Origin: Pachyseris speciosa
Taxonomy: Eukaryota > Cnidaria > Anthozoa > Scleractinia > Pachyseridae
Direction: 5' to 3'
NCBI GenBank assembly: GCA_016490735.1
Contig: JAEMWC010000009.1
Span: 2,653,501 to 2,717,500 of the forward strand
Length of the DNA: 64,000 nt
Shown: positions 1-10,232 of the stretch, in pieces
Position numbering within the stretch: the stretch's first letter is position 1
How the letters are laid out: each line of letters opens with the position of its first letter
Notes under the pieces: model-generated
Database searches by the model: none
What the model was told of the DNA's origin: nothing
The model's input: only the letters and a program-made list of their open reading frames with translations
Made by a program: the position numbers and the translations under genes

Positions 1-239
1 TTCAAAATTGATTTTCCTTAAGTCAAATGCACATCGTCTTTTTATGGCCGTTCATATTTTTCGGAGAAAGGTGACATTGGCGATACCTTCAAAATCTTTT
101 TCGAAGCCGCTGTCAAGTGAGATATCACTGCTTACTAACACGACATTCTGTTTCAGACCGTTTCTGAGAGCCAATCTCGTGTGTCTCAACTTGCCTCGTT
201 CACGCCCGAAAAGAATTCTGGGTAATTACTGTACACCAA

Positions 240-330
240 CATTTAATTAATTAATTAAGAAATTTCTATAGCGCATTTTCCTAACGCCCAAATGCGGTTT
301 ACAAAGTCAAATAAATTATAATTTATACAG
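240..330 (-). repeat. 3' tail of a LINE/SINE-type retroelement (minus strand)
   Basis: Read on the minus strand this contains TTTGTAAACCGCATTTGGG, then a GCGCTATAGAAATTTC block, then an (AATT)n tail. The 'TGTAAA-GCG...GCGCTATA(T)AAAT' layout is typical of the 3' ends of metazoan CR1/L2-like retroelements and also ends the LINE copies at 13490 and 5603. Only the tail can be recognised; the 5' boundary is not visible. Confidence 0.5.
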
Positions 331-966
331 TAAAAACTACAAATATGACAATATAAAAGCTAAAAATCGAAAAAAGCAAACGTCTAAAAGTCATAAAAGT
401 CGAAAAAATCTTAAAGTTTAAAAATAGGCTTGTCGAAAAAGATAGGTCTTATAGAACTCTCCTTCGGTTCATTTTATGGTTTTTCGATAAGTGTTGAGCC
501 ACCCGGTGGCACCAGTAAAAAATTGCATGGATGAGTTTTATTTACCGGTTAAAACTAGCCCAAATTGCCTTGGTAGGTCCCGGAATCCACTTTAAGAACG
601 GCAAGAGAGACAGATTCCATTCTGAGTCACCATGCTTACAACAGAGCGTGTTTGGCATCTCCCTCAACATGAAACCCCCTCTCACCTCTGGTTTCTTTCA
701 AAGGCTCCCCTTTACCCACATTCTAACTTAATGATGCCAGCCTGTGGGCTTCTGCAGAAAAAATGACTCAGAAAACCACTCTAAAAGCGACAATCTTATC
801 AAATTAGTACGATTCCATTCAGTCGAAAAACAACAGCCACTCGCGTGCATCACGTGACACTGAAGTTTGAGTCCCCAGTATTTTAAGGCAGCAGATATTT
901 TGGAAGTAAGTCCATTTATTATGTTTATTATGTCACTTAGTACGCGCGCTGTGATTGGTCAATTTT

Positions 967-994
967 GCGGGCCGTATTCTACAGTACGGCCCGC
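967..994. repeat. Perfect 10-bp hairpin
   Basis: GCGGGCCGTA and TACGGCCCGC form a perfect 10-bp stem around an 8-nt loop, about 60 bp upstream of the larger foldback at 1055-1211. Both share the GGTCCGTACTGTA / GGCCGTA word, so this may be a degraded end of the same family. Confidence 0.6.
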
Positions 995-1054
995 TCGACT
1001 TCAACTAGTTTTCTTTCATGCGCGCCGGTTTAACCTCAGAGATATAATAAATAT

Positions 1055-1211
1055 CTTACTAACCTCGTTTTCTCGGTCCGTACTGTAAGTTACGGATCCT
1101 CGTTTTTTCCCATTAATTTATGGCCCGCGCGCTTCGCGCTTGGGCCATAAATCAACGGGAAAAAACTCGGTCCGTAACTTACAGTACGGACCTCGAACTC
1201 GGTTAGTAAGA
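1055..1211. repeat. Long foldback element, arms about 70 bp
   Basis: The left arm starts TCTTACTAACCTCG and runs to TTATGGCC; the right arm runs GGCCATAAAT to CGGTTAGTAAGA. The two are near-perfect inverted copies, including GGTCCGTACTGTAAGTTACG, around a short CGCGCGCTTCGCGC centre. This is the layout of a foldback/MITE transposon. No coding capacity is visible, and no target-site duplication was established. Confidence 0.8.
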
Positions 1212-2329
1212 GGTATATATGGAGGAGGTAAGTGTCCCAGACTTAAACTGCCCAAAATGTGTTGAATTAAATAGCACCCCCTTCGTACGCAAAGGGTTAA
1301 AGGAAACAATGGATGTCACGTGACCAAGCTATTTGACACTGTCAAGGAACAGAAATAGTATCCTTCGACTGAAATCTGTGGTTAGGTTGGGGTTGCATAT
1401 ATAACGTCAGTTGCTTTGCCCTCTGGATCAGTTCCTTGGCTTAGGGCTACATTAGGTTTTGGTTAGGGTTAATTTTTGGGCGTCCATAAGTCACGTGACA
1501 TACATTTTCACCACACTGCAGCAACCTGGGGCAACTGGCCAGGTGGTAGTATCATTGTTGAACCCAAAATATGCTTCACTAACAAAGTAATTTCAAAAAC
1601 GTAGCACCCCCTTACTTTTTATCTTGCACGTTGAAACGACATTCAGCTCGCCAAGCTAAGGTCTTTACCAACTACCCCCTCTCAAAATCCTTATTCTTTA
1701 CTTAGGTGTGCACAAAACTTTCTCATCATCATCATCATCGTCATCATCATCATCATTATTTATTCACGAAGTTTTATCATAAAAATGCTCTCCCTAAAAG
1801 TCGAGACTGAAACTACTTTAACTAAAATTCAAAATTTAATTACAATTAAGTTAAGAAAATACACAATAAAAGCTTACATGAATTCATTGTAATCTCTCCC
1901 GTGCAGAGAAGTTTTGAAGTTGTTGATAGAGCCCTGTGGAATACCACAAGTTAAATTACAGAAGTCCGGACTGTATTCCATCGATACAAGTTTGCTACCT
2001 TCGTTCAGCTAGGTAGGACCGACACCAGTTTACACATTGAGAGCTAACTCCATGGAGTGCAAGCTTTCCTAAGATGATAGTATGGTCCATGGGATCAAAG
2101 GGCTTTTTCAAATCTAGGAATGTCACACCGTTTATGAGATGAGTTTTCCGGTGTTACTACTAGCACGAAATTCTGCTAGTTTGGCTATTGTGCAACATCG
2201 AAATACCAATTTAATGGCAAAAGGTTTTTTTTGTTTATTAATTAATTGATTAATTTTATCCTTTTACATTTGGTACAATTTTATTCTTTTACATTAGTAC
2301 ACACGTACACGTTTTAACGAGCACTTAGG

Positions 2330-2376
2330 AGCTCCTTAGTGTTACGTGTATAAATAAAGTAATGTAATGTAATGTC
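2330..2376 (+). repeat. Retroelement 3' tail with (TAATG)n
   Basis: GTATAAATAAAGTAATGTAA contains an AATAAA signal and runs directly into tandem TAATG pentamers, a form common at 3' ends of cnidarian non-LTR elements. The body upstream is too degraded to classify. Confidence 0.4.
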
Positions 2377-2404
2377 CTTGTCCGCCATTTTGTTCGTGTT
2401 TTTC

Positions 2405-3345
2405 TTTAATTTTCGAGGGTTTGAGGTCAAGTCGATCTAGTTATTCCAGATAAGGGGTTAGCACGGAGATTTCGCTGGTCCACAATATCGAAGGCTCTAT
2501 TGATGTCACGCTTGTCACGCTAGCTGTTGTTTATTTGTAAACGATCGCTCAGCTACAACAAGGTACGTATTTGATTTATAAGTGTGATTTTCGAGCCATT
2601 TTCTACCTCAGAAGCCCTCTGCGTGGCATCATAAAGCTGGGAATCCTCCGAAAGAAGACAGAGGTGGGAAGCAATTTGACACCAAGTGAGCTTCCGAAAG
2701 GTTTCGATCGAGTCATGGTGATTCACGAAGTGAAGTTGTGTTCCTAGCCATTCTGTGAGTAGATTCTGCGACCTCGCATGGCAATTTTGGCGACTTTTGA
2801 CTTGTAATTATCGCAATCGCTGCAATATTTTGCCAACAGGACCGGGTGGTTCGACACCTATAAAAAATATCTGAAATGGAAATTGACGGACCAACACGCG
2901 GCAGTTATTCAAGTATATCCCAGAATTCCTTTTTGGCACAAATGCGAATATGTCAGACCAGTGAGCAACTGAAATCAAATAGCGTTAAGCAGGTCGGGCT
3001 AAGGACGTGAGCGAGCAAATTGGAACAGATTGCAAAAAGTTGAGTCGAAGTTTACTGCCAAGGTAGACTTCTAGCTTGAAGAGGCTTTTTTGTCTTAAAA
3101 ACCTCAAAACAAAGTTGCTTATTTTTTTGGTGTTGTCCTAGAACGTTTTTTGGTTTTGCAACAGAACAAACAGTCATATTCAAGGAAAGTCGGTACTTTC
3201 AATAAGTTTACGGGGTGATAAAGTCTAAGAAACTCAGTATTTGGCAATAATAATGGATCATTTCAAGTATAGTCGGGGATTTGGAAAAGTTACAGGTTTT
3301 CAAAGCACCGGTCTTCAGCGACCGGTAAATTACAGAGCGGGGCAA
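2405..3345. repeat. Segmental duplication, copy A
   Basis: This stretch of about 0.9 kb aligns by eye, in the same orientation and order, with 7380-8340. Shared blocks include GTCACGCTAGCTGT(T/C)GTTTAT, TATTTGATTTATAAGTGTG, AGGACCGGGTGG and GTTTTCAAAGCA. The copies differ by many substitutions and small indels, so the duplication is old. Neither copy has a continuous open frame. Copy B ends just before the first KLHL gene's 5' block; copy A has no KLHL gene after it. Confidence 0.85.
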
Positions 3346-3561
3346 GAATGAGTTAACAAAAAATACTCTTTGTAGCTCATTTCACTTTTTCAAAGTGTGG
3401 ACCCCGCAGACTGGGAGAAGTCACTGAAAATAGTATTTCTGCAAATGCTTGTGAAATTCTAAGCAAACGACGGAGAGTTGGAGAGGGTGGGGTACCTGCA
3501 ACAGGCCTTAAGAGCTTGGTGCTGTAGCAAAGGGAAGTGTGGAAGTAAGAACAATGTATAT

Positions 3562-3965
3562 TTTGACCCTAACGCTAAACATATCCCTAAACCTACCCTC
3601 AACCCTAACCCCAACCTTAACTTCAACCCTAGCCCTAGCCCTAGCCTTAAGCCTGGTTTTCACTAGCGACGCAAGCACAAGCGCAAGCACAAGCACAAGC
3701 GCAAGCACAAGAGCGCTTATTTCACAGAGAAAACGGGCTTAACGCAAGCATAAGCATAAGCGCAAGGATTAAAATTTTTCCTTTTCCTTGTGCTTGCGCT
3801 TATGCTTGCGTAGTTTCGTTTTTACTTGGCAAGAGCTTCTTATGCTTGCGCTTGTGCTTTCGTGGCTAGTGAAAACCAGGCTTTAACCTAGCCCCAATCC
3901 TAACACTAATTCTAACCCTAACCATAAACTAACCTAACCAGCCAATCTAGCCTTACTCCAAGTCT
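3562..3965. repeat. Degenerate telomere-like (CCCTAA)n tract, interrupted
   Basis: CCCTAAC, CCCTAAA and CCCTAGC hexamer-like units run from about 3562 to 3649 and resume from 3883 to about 3965. Between them sits the TIR element at 3650-3882. TTAGGG is the usual animal telomere repeat, so this looks like an interstitial telomeric or telomere-like repeat into which a MITE inserted. It could also be a simple repeat unrelated to telomeres. Confidence 0.65.
3650..3882. mobile_element. TIR MITE, family 1 copy A (Harbinger-like TSD)
   Basis: The ends are AGCCTGGTTTTCACTAG and its inverse CTAGTGAAAACCAGGCT, flanked on both sides by TTA (3647-3649 and 3883-3885). The inside is made of AAGCACAAGCGC-type repeats on the left and the inverse (GCTTGTGCTTGCG) on the right, so nearly the whole element folds on itself. 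A 3-bp TWA duplication suggests the PIF/Harbinger superfamily; no transposase is present. A second copy lies at 50673-50900. Confidence 0.8.
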
Positions 3966-4269
3966 CAGATCTTTAAACCTAAAGCCAAAACAACACCTCT
4001 TGCCCTAAAATCCTCATCATAACCGTATGCTTAAGCTATGCTTAGCCATCTCGTTCAGTATTTGGTGTAAAAAGTCGTGGTCACGTAAGTGCTACTATGA
4101 TCAAATTTTTACCCCATGGTTTTTTAACTTTATCACATAGAATTCCAGGAAAGATAAAAAACGCCGTTTACCGTTTGTAAATATCTTCATTGGTTCCGGA
4201 GATATTTAAGTTTGAAAAATGTGCAAAATATGCAAATGAGATTACCGAGGACGTCATACTATCAGCCCA

Positions 4270-4712
4270 GTATAACAGCATACAATACAATACATACATA
4301 CTTATCCTCTCCCCGTCGGGGCTTTTCAGGGATAGTTTACATCACTGGCTGGGGGAGTTGACCAGACTGCTAGTGCAGTTTACAATTAATGAATTAACTA
4401 ATGAGTGCCCCCGTAATGTAGATATCTAGGAAAGACACTAGGGGTGGTCACAGCCAGAGTTTTGTTACGTCCCTTGGGGTTCTTTTACGTCCCACAGAAT
4501 CAAATTAAGTGAAAGTACTGTGAGACGGGGCCTACGGTTTATCGTCCTTATCCGAGAAGACTAGAAAGTTTAACCATTTGCAGATGTCATTACAAAGGCA
4601 GTACTTTCTCCTCAGTTACTTTAAAGACCCTGAGTGTTGGTCCGGCCGGGGTTAGAACCCGCGACCTCCCGCATGGTAGTCCGGTGCTCTACCACTGAGC
4701 TAATCGGTCTGC
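4270..4712 (-). mobile_element. tRNA-derived SINE (minus strand)
   Basis: On the minus strand the head (4712 to about 4640) reads like a tRNA: TTAGCTCAGTGGTAGAGC (A box) and GCGGGTTCTAACCCC (B box). The anticodon stem is imperfect, so this is a SINE head and not a working tRNA gene. A body of about 350 bp follows, then CCCCGACGGGGAGAGGATAA and a TGTATTGTAT tail. The same GGGGAGAGGATAA block ends the SINE at 36853-37137, so the two share a 3' module. Confidence 0.75.
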
Positions 4713-5544
4713 GGTCAAAGCAAAGCAATTATACAAACAGAGTTATCTCAGTCAATTTGCAGCAGAGAGCATTGAAACTTGGTACGCTCATAGTTCTACA
4801 GGCAACACACCTATGGCTACAAAAATTTCAGTTTCCATAGCAACTCACTCTTTTCCAGTCCCCCAACCTGATTTCAATATTTTAATGATTTTCAGCTCGA
4901 AAAACATTTAACAAGGCCACAAACTCGACCTAACATATTTATATGCTTGCTGGATCATGCAGATCAGGCATTATTGGCAAATATCAAAACAGAACGCCAA
5001 TGGTTGCCAGCAAAGTCCTTAATACCCGTGAGGTTGTTATCGGTGCTTCTTAGCGCGATAAAAATGTGAGAAATCAATAAGATTACGGAGCACAACCTTG
5101 TCATGTCAACCGTGTCTCGTCGTTGGCATGAGAGTGTCATGGAAGCGCAACCTTAATTTGTGTTTCCCGTAACTCAAAATGTTGAGATTGTTGCTAGTAG
5201 ACACATTACTTCATATTCTTGTAAGAACTAAACAACACGAGTTGGACTTATCTGAATCAGCTGGCGCTGGAGTCGTTGAACGTTCTTGTGCTTTACGTTC
5301 CACAATCGTGTGCCTTTCACACTCTTTCTTTCTTTTTTTTTTTTTTACCTTCTTGAATCGAAGATTTTTGTCAAACGTCTCTGAAGGCTTCACACATCGT
5401 GGAAGTTTATTGACCATTTACGTCATCTTCAGAGTTCTGGTCTTAAAAGCGGTGCGCATCAAGAAGACACCAAGGCAGGTCCTCAAAATGAACTTCAACA
5501 TCACACGGCGGACACCGCCAGAACTAAACTGCCAGTCAGCAATC

Positions 5545-5603
5545 AAATGTAAAGCGCACTAGATCATATATCCATGTATTTTGCGCTATATAAATAATAA
5601 AGC
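5545..5603 (+). repeat. CR1/L2-like retroelement tail
   Basis: TGTAAAGCGCACTAG is followed by TGCGCTATATAAATAATAAA. This matches the tail layout of the LINE copy that ends near 13490 and of the minus-strand tail at 240-330. Only the 3' end is recognisable. Confidence 0.5.
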
Positions 5604-5852
5604 TACTAGGTCTGGAACCCACTATGTTGCCATGGTAACAATGCTGATAAGCTCATCTAGGTCGAGCTTTTGAGCTTTTCGTCGGTATAAAACAAAGTGT
5701 CCATATAACAGGGTGTCCATAAAGCGGGGTTCTACTGAGAAATTGGAATACTGATATTAATAAACGCCATTAAAAATAATTCATTCGAAAAATAAAGCCT
5801 TGTTCCACCGTTGTTTTTGAATTGAATCGCAACCATAATGGAACTGGAGTGA

Positions 5853-5890
5853 ACCGCAAGTTATCCTAACCGTGAGAGCCTGGGCAAAAG
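5853..5890 (+). promoter_or_regulatory. Orphan copy of the KLHL upstream block
   Basis: CCGCAAGTTATCCTAACCGTGAGAGCCTGGG matches, with few changes, the blocks found roughly 115 bp upstream of the KLHL start codons at 8475, 44915 and 51317 and the dead copy at 21546. No KLHL coding sequence follows here. It is either the remnant of a deleted KLHL unit or a conserved element of its own; a promoter role is inference. Confidence 0.5.
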
Positions 5891-7379
5891 TCGGTTTTTA
5901 AGGTGGCTCCCTAGAGTATTTACGAATACCCTCCCTATAGAGAGCTAGTTACAAAAGGAAACTTAGCAAATTTCTCGTAAAGTTTTCCTTTTAGAGATTT
6001 ACCAGTATGTGTACTGATAAAATAAGGCTTTTTTGCTTGGGTGCCAAGTTTTGGATTAAGGCCGTTACCATTGAAACTTCACATTTAATGACAGGCAGAT
6101 ATATTCCTATTTTTGGCTGAAATCCCTTAATATTTCCACTTTCCTTTGATGAAATGTTTTTAGTTTTTTGCCACATTATGAAAATGATATTGCCTGACAT
6201 TTTGAAGTTGTAAAAAGTCAAGGTCCTTCAGACGGTTTTTCAAATATTCTGTAATTTGTCATTTTTCTAAATATTTTGGATTAGCTCTGACAGATTTTAA
6301 CAAAAATGTTTTTGTTAGGAACTGTTTAAATTTAGAACTGAGCCAGTTAAAAAAATACCAATAAAAACGCGAGAAAACTAGCAGTTAATTTTACAGATTT
6401 GGTCAGGCTGACAGAGCCGGCCGTCAACAACAACGTACCGACCGTTACCTTGTACATCACACTTTACCAATACATCCTGACGAGCCGCGATTTCCCTCCG
6501 CAACCATCTCTCAAATTTCAGTTGTACTTTTTTTGAGTAAATTGGGGTTTTGAAAGCCGCCTTTCAAACAACATGACGTGATCGATTGATCATCGATCAG
6601 CAAATATAAATATAAATTGATATTCATTGTATCGATTGCATGAATTCCGACCGACCGATTTGCAACAACGTAACACCCCGGGATTTACTTGTAATGTTTT
6701 GTATCGTTTTCTTCCATCTTCTTTCTAACTTTAACGGTAAGACCATTTAAAGACATGCATTACTGATTTAAAATTCTACTGAAAATGATTGAAAAGTCAC
6801 GCCAAGGATTAAAAAAACTAAGCCTTGTTCTTTTACCACAGAAACTGAAAGTTTTAAGAAAGTTTTCGGGATTTCCATTTTCATCCTTGCGGTGAAATTG
6901 GCTTAAAAATCAAAGGGCTTCTATGAGGCATATCATGATATTAGTTACTGACTCTCCTTAGATTAAGAACGAAACAATAATCCATAAAAGTTACATGGTA
7001 AAAGGTCGATAAACTGTGTAGCACAGATGTTATAAATAAACATTTGGGAATATTTTTTTGTGAAAATGTGCTCAGTAAAAATAGTACTAAAAGCCAGGCA
7101 TTTCGAGCCTGGTGCCTTTTTCTCAGTGGCATTTGCGCCCAAAAACGGCGCCTGTCCAACGTGTCTCGCCCTTGCATGTCATTAGTGTTCTGAACGGGGA
7201 GATCTGTATAGTCAATCTTGTCGATCTTATATATGCTCCCTAAACCTGTCACCTAACGAGTTTTTGAGTAAGTCAGTTAGCCACCGACTGCTTTAGCAAC
7301 CATCATTATAACTCATTCACTGCTTAAGCAATTCACGAATTAAGTAACTCTTTCTCTACCGGTCGATTTGGTCACCTGT

Positions 7380-8340
7380 TTTGCAATTTTCGGAGGGTAG
7401 CAGGTCAAATCGACCTGGCTACTCCATAGAAGAGGTTACCACGGCGATTCCGTTGATTCAAAACACCGAAGGCTCTATCTATGTTGTCAAGCTCGTCACG
7501 CTAGCTGTCGTTTATTTCTAAATGAACACTGCAGCTACAATTCGTTGCTTATTTGATTTATAAGTGTGTTTTTCGAGCCATTTTGCACCTCAGAAGCCCC
7601 CCTGCCTGGCATAATAAAGCTGGGTTGATGGGTAGAGGCAATCCTTTGAAAGAAAACAGAGGTGAGAAGCAATTTCACACGAAGTGGGGCGCTCAGAGTA
7701 TTCGAGCGAGTGAAGGGAATCCACGGAGTGAAGTTGTGTCTTGAGTCGTTTTGTTAGTGGATTCCTGGACCTGGCATGACAATTTTGGCGAGTTTTGACT
7801 TGTAAATAATGCAATCGGTGCAATGTTTTTCCAGCAGGACCGGGTGGCTCGACACTTATAAAAAAAAATATGTGAAATGGAAATAGGCGGAGTTCGATGC
7901 TGCTGTTAGGTAAGAGTATCCCAGAATTCATTTGGGTCACAAACATAAACATTACAGACTGTGAGAGCAACTGAAATCAAAACAGCGTTATCGGGGTCGG
8001 GCTAAAGGAGTGAGCAGGTAAATGTGGACCAGATTGCAAGAGGTGAAGCCAAAGTTTGCTGCCAATGTAAACTTTTAACTTCAATAGGAATTTTTGTCTT
8101 GAAAACTTCAAGACAAAGTTGCGTGAATTTTGGTGTTGTCCGAGGGCGATTTTAATTTTCAAAGAGAATAAACAGTCATATTAATTGAAAATTGGGAGTT
8201 TCGGTCAGTTTCCAGGATGATGAAATCTGAAAAACTTATCATTTTGCAATAAAAATGCTTCATTTCAACCATAGTCCGGGATTTGGGAAAGTTGCAGGTT
8301 TTCAAAGCATTGGTCTTCTACGACCAATATTTTGGTGATC
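7380..8340. repeat. Segmental duplication, copy B
   Basis: Partner of 2405-3345 (see there). It ends at TTCTACGACC, immediately before the conserved KLHL 5' block at 8356, so it forms the distal upstream region of the first intact KLHL gene. No open frame is conserved between the copies. Confidence 0.85.
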
Positions 8341-8355
8341 GGTAGAAAAAGAGTT

Positions 8356-8400
8356 AAAAGTTATCTTAACCGTGAGGGCCTGGGGGAAAGCTAGAATTTG
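8356..8400 (+). promoter_or_regulatory. Conserved KLHL 5' block (first intact gene)
   Basis: AAGTTATCTTAACCGTGAGGGCCTGGG lies about 115 bp before the ATG. The same block precedes the other array members (21546, 44797, 51203), as does the GAGATAAGGCTGTTATCC-type leader right before the ATG. Conservation in non-coding sequence suggests core promoter or 5' UTR, but could simply reflect recent duplication. Confidence 0.45.
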
Positions 8401-8474
8401 CTTCGGTGCCAGGCAATACAGTTCGAACTCAAAGTTGTTATATTCTATCAGAAATAAGGCTGTTATCCTTGACA

Positions 8475-10232
8475 ATGGAAGATTCAGAACCGATCTGTGA
8501 AGCCGAAAAAGCTTCATTTTGTGTGGAGATACTGAAGCGATTGAACTTGCAGCGAGGACAAGGTTATTTGTGTGACATAATCTTGGTGGCGAAAGAAGGA
8601 AAGGAATTCAAGGCTCATAGAAATGTGCTTTCGGCGGCGACTCCCTTCTTCGCAAAGCTTCTTCAGAGCGAGATGAGAGAAAAAGAAGAAGGGGTTATTC
8701 GATTTGAGGAGATTTCAGCGTCGATTCTCGAAGAAGTTTTGGAGTTCATCTACACAGGTAATGTCGAGATAGATGACGAACAAAACGCGAAGGATCTGAT
8801 CATCGCAGCCGATTACTTACTTCTTGTATGTTTGAAAACCATCGCGACACGATTTCTAGAGGAACGTCTTACCATCATCAATTGCGTCTCGACATTTTAC
8901 TTCGCTGAGAAATACCAGTGTGAGGAACTTGTTGCTAAAAGTAAAACGTTGATTCTCGAGAACTTCGCCTCCGTAGCAGAATTAGACGAATTCCTAAACT
9001 TGGAAGCCGAAGAGGTTGGGAGTTGGATTTCAAGAGATGGAATTTGCGTTGAGGAAGAAGAAGATGTCTTGAAAATCATTCAAAAGTGGATTGAACAAAA
9101 CGAAAGCGATCGAAAGGCAAAGTTTGAAGAATTGTTTCGTTACGTTCGACTGGTTTTCCTACCGCGTGACTCTTTGCTGGATGTCGTGACACATAACTTA
9201 GTGAGTGAAAACCATACTTGTTTACAGAAGGTGTTGGGTGCTATAGCGGAAGTCAGTGATGGAAGTGGAGATGTTCTCACGCAGTCACCAAGAAGAAGGC
9301 TTGAAACGCACGCCATTGTAGCTTGTGGAGGGAAACACACTTTGTGTTATCTTCCTCAGAGAGACGAGTGGAAATTTTTGGCACACGACCAGTGTGAAGG
9401 CAAAGACTCAGACACACAGATGATAATATTTCGTGATCAGTTGTTCACTTTTAATCCATTTTCAACTGAAAAATATGATCCTGCTTTTGATGGTTGGTCC
9501 CCTGCAAGGCATTTAATCATCACTTTTTCAGAGGGAGTTGTAGTTGTGCGAGGGAATATTTATGCCATAAAGTTTGATATGAGACGTGAAATGTCCACAG
9601 TTAAACGATACAATGCGGGGTCGTGGTCATGGGAGACTGTTATGACCTCTCACGAGGGTTGCAGGACGAACTCTTGTGTTGTTGGTGCTGGTAACTGTTT
9701 GTATGTCTTGGGTGGGAAACCTTCACCAAAGGTAAAAGGGCCGTATGTTGCAAAAGCTGAGCGATTTGACACTGTGCAAAACAAATGGAAACAAATTGCA
9801 GACATGCAGGAAGCCAGAGGCAATGCCTTTGGTGTGGCAACACAAGGAAGGATTTTTGTGGCTGGAGGGAGGAGCAAATCAAGGAAAGACAACCCAACTT
9901 GTGAGGTATATAATATCTCCACCGACGAATGGCAGTTTATTGCAAGTTTGAATGTTCCACGTTCGTTGGGAAGCATGGTGTGTGTTAATGGAACACTGTA
10001 TGTGCTGGGGGGGACAAGAGGTGTTCTTGCGTCGTCACCCGTCACAGTTGAAAGCTATGATCCCACAATGAACGAGTGGACCCTAAAGACCTCCATACCA
10101 GTGGACAAGATTCAAGGAGGTAACAAACATTCATTCAAAGGCTGTGCGTTAAAACTTCCCAAAGGAGTGCTAGAAAAACTTAAAGGCATTGACTTGGATG
10201 AAGACCCTGAACTGGAATCGAATTCAGAGTAA
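8475..10232 (+). CDS. BTB-BACK-Kelch (KLHL-type) protein, intact copy 1
   Basis: Single-exon gene of 585 aa. The ATG at 8475 is chosen because the MEDSEPIC start is shared by the paralogues at 44921 and 51317; upstream sequence in frame has no ATG. BTB domain about residues 22-128 (CDIILVAKEGKEFKAHRNVL, FIYTGN), BACK about 133-235 (FYFAEKYQCEELV, WIEQNESDRKAKF), then about six kelch blades from 278 to 560 (VLGG, VAGG and VLGG turns with W-containing ends). KLHL proteins of this length usually act as Cul3 substrate adaptors: BTB binds Cul3 and the kelch propeller binds the substrate. The substrate cannot be told from the sequence. It is the first intact member of a same-strand array, with a 3' flank shared with copy 2. 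Confidence 0.93.
   Translation: MEDSEPICEAEKASFCVEILKRLNLQRGQGYLCDIILVAKEGKEFKAHRNVLSAATPFFAKLLQSEMREKEEGVIRFEEISASILEEVLEFIYTGNVEIDDEQNAKDLIIAADYLLLVCLKTIATRFLEERLTIINCVSTFYFAEKYQCEELVAKSKTLILENFASVAELDEFLNLEAEEVGSWISRDGICVEEEEDVLKIIQKWIEQNESDRKAKFEELFRYVRLVFLPRDSLLDVVTHNLVSENHTCLQKVLGAIAEVSDGSGDVLTQSPRRRLETHAIVACGGKHTLCYLPQRDEWKFLAHDQCEGKDSDTQMIIFRDQLFTFNPFSTEKYDPAFDGWSPARHLIITFSEGVVVVRGNIYAIKFDMRREMSTVKRYNAGSWSWETVMTSHEGCRTNSCVVGAGNCLYVLGGKPSPKVKGPYVAKAERFDTVQNKWKQIADMQEARGNAFGVATQGRIFVAGGRSKSRKDNPTCEVYNISTDEWQFIASLNVPRSLGSMVCVNGTLYVLGGTRGVLASSPVTVESYDPTMNEWTLKTSIPVDKIQGGNKHSFKGCALKLPKGVLEKLKGIDLDEDPELESNSE

Larger units (their letters stand above)
1..2404. other. Intergenic DNA, no gene seen
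   Basis: I see no credible coding exon here; all open frames are short and lack conserved features. The stretch holds a minus-strand retroelement tail (240-330), a short perfect hairpin (967-994), a long foldback (1055-1211), a TCA-type microsatellite (about 1723-1757) and a plus-strand retroelement tail (about 2330-2376). The rest is unassigned, moderately AT-rich sequence. Confidence 0.6.
4713..7379. other. Intergenic DNA with scattered repeat tails
   Basis: No supported gene. There is a plus-strand retroelement tail (5545-5603) and an orphan KLHL 5' block (5853-5890). The region just before the latter (about 5690-5740) carries 'GTGTCCATATAACAGGGTGTCC' style words that resemble pieces of a Tigger-like TIR element. 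An open frame at 5179-5562 has a long Phe run from a T-tract and looks accidental. The remainder is unassigned. Confidence 0.5.

Noticed and set aside
1723..1757. CRISPR-like or coding repeat
   Set aside because: It is a plain TCA trinucleotide microsatellite; CRISPR arrays are not expected in an animal genome.
4640..4712. Functional tRNA gene on the minus strand
   Set aside because: A and B boxes are present but the acceptor stem does not pair and the anticodon stem is imperfect; a SINE body follows.
5179..5562. 127-codon open frame
   Set aside because: Depends on a T-run giving poly-Phe, no domain, overlaps a retroelement tail.
8406..8474. In-frame extension upstream of the KLHL copy 1 ATG
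   Set aside because: It starts with GTG, not ATG, overlaps the conserved leader, and the paralogues all begin at MED(S/L)EPIC.
8897..9079. Antisense 60-codon frames repeated in every KLHL copy
   Set aside because: They are shadows of the BACK-domain codons on the other strand and recur only because the genes are paralogues.
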